Assembly (NCBI RefSeq): GCF_016097555.1 | Contig: NC_054702.1 | Location: forward strand, 90,153,298 to 90,217,297 | Source: Gigantopelta aegis | Lineage: Eukaryota; Mollusca; Gastropoda; Neomphalida; Peltospiridae | Length of the DNA: 64,000 bases | Direction: 5' to 3' | Shown here: positions 63,279 through 64,000 of the stretch, one piece after another | How the letters are laid out: each line of letters begins with the position of its first letter | Numbering within the stretch: position 1 is the first letter of the stretch | Notes under the pieces: generated by a model | What the model was told of the DNA's origin: nothing | Databases searched by the model: none | What the model saw: only the letters and a program-made list of their open reading frames with translations | Program-made: the position numbers and the translations under genes

Positions 63279-63938
63279 CAGGGGTGCACAAATGTGAAAT
63301 TGTGATGGTTGCCCAGTGGGTAACCAGTAGCTGAAGTTTGGTTGCCCAACATCATCTCTTGGTTGCCCACATATTTCATAAAAGTTTTATAAATATAATT
63401 TTGAACTGTCATTAAAATGAAACTGAAATTTAAAATATCTTCATTATCATCACAGTCATAATACTTTGATGAACTGGATGGTTGTTAGTGTAGTTTGTGT
63501 CCTTTCACATGCCTTGTGCCCTTTGCTGATAGCCACCATTCAGAAACGTATCTGTCTACATTGAACTCATGAAGTGGAGGGCAAATCGGGCTTTTATATT
63601 CCCTCCCTATCACAACATTGTGTAATGCTGGGGAAAACATGCACACACGTACAAACATGTGCGCGCACATACACTTCACCCTCTCCAAAAAAGGGAGCGA
63701 ACAAACTCTAAAATTATGTAATACTCGTTTCAATGGCTGCATCATCCATTCCCAAAGATTGCGACGTACTTTAGCCAACATTATTCAGCACAAAATTTTA
63801 ATGACTGCTTAACCTCTATGTAGGAGAATGAACAAATTAAACACAAGTCATATTACAAGATATTGTTTGACAAAGAATGGTTGCCCGCAACCTATTTTGT
63901 TTGCCCAGGGCATGCAGACAACCGATTTGTGCACCCCT
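63279..63938. mobile_element. hAT-like nonautonomous element with GGTTGCCC repeats
   Basis: The ends CAGGGGTGCACAAAT and, inverted, GCAGGGGTGCACAAAT are terminal repeats. GGTTGCCC occurs near 63308, 63340 and 63360 at the left and near 63879 at the right, with a TTTGCCCA variant near 63900. CATCCA is found next to both ends. The interior has no significant coding frame. Confidence 0.7.
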
Positions 63939-64000
63939 GCATCCAAATCATGGAAAGACAACAATGCCTCCACTCTAAGAAAAGAAACACACACACACTT

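Overview
This is eukaryotic DNA, most likely from a mollusc. The evidence is split genes with GT-AG introns of 0.2-7 kb, an AT-rich background, and very dense tRNA-derived SINEs, Tc1-like transposons, foldback elements and microsatellites. The animal origin is read from the genes. The molluscan placement is an inference from the SINE style, in particular a tRNA-like head starting GGGACGTAGCCC with a body ending in ACATTTCCTTCC. No prokaryotic features, rRNA genes, true tRNA genes or CRISPR arrays were seen.

Two host genes can be reconstructed. The first, on the + strand, is a complete glycogen phosphorylase gene of 17 coding exons between 6384 and 35616. It encodes about 844 residues and includes the regulatory serine, the AMP-site segment, the active-site motifs and the pyridoxal-phosphate lysine. 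All exon junctions agree in phase except one: exon 12 begins one base short. The last exon also lacks one base in an A/T run. Both look like one-base homopolymer losses, either assembly errors or real lesions. The second gene, on the - strand (57732 down to 52191), has four coding exons in perfect phase. It encodes a protein of about 301 residues with a coiled coil and a C-terminal alpha/beta-like region that I do not recognise. Its last exon abuts a 40-bp-period minisatellite, and its last intron is a 74-bp tandem array in which every unit carries a copy of the splice acceptor.

Region by region: 1-1200 holds a broken A/C-rich minus-strand coding stretch, probably of mobile origin. 1283-1669 is a Tc1 transposase fragment. 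2330-3890 is a Tc1-like element with an intact transposase but no 3' inverted repeat. 4437-6200 holds a palindrome, SINE pieces and a trinucleotide repeat. 6384-35616 is the phosphorylase gene; its introns hold a decayed LINE with nested SINEs, a TTAA-flanked MITE, a second Tc1 copy (inverted repeats intact, reading frame broken), hAT-like elements and a 1-kb foldback. 35617-51400 is intergenic, with minisatellites, SINEs, a third Tc1-like element missing its DNA-binding domain, and a 130-bp foldback with a 9-bp target duplication. 51400-57760 is the unknown gene. 57760-64000 is repeat-rich, with foldbacks, long AT and CT microsatellites and a hAT-like element.

The two genes show no sign of working together. 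The novelty is mainly in the transposon structures, the repeat-borne splice acceptors, and the unrecognised gene.
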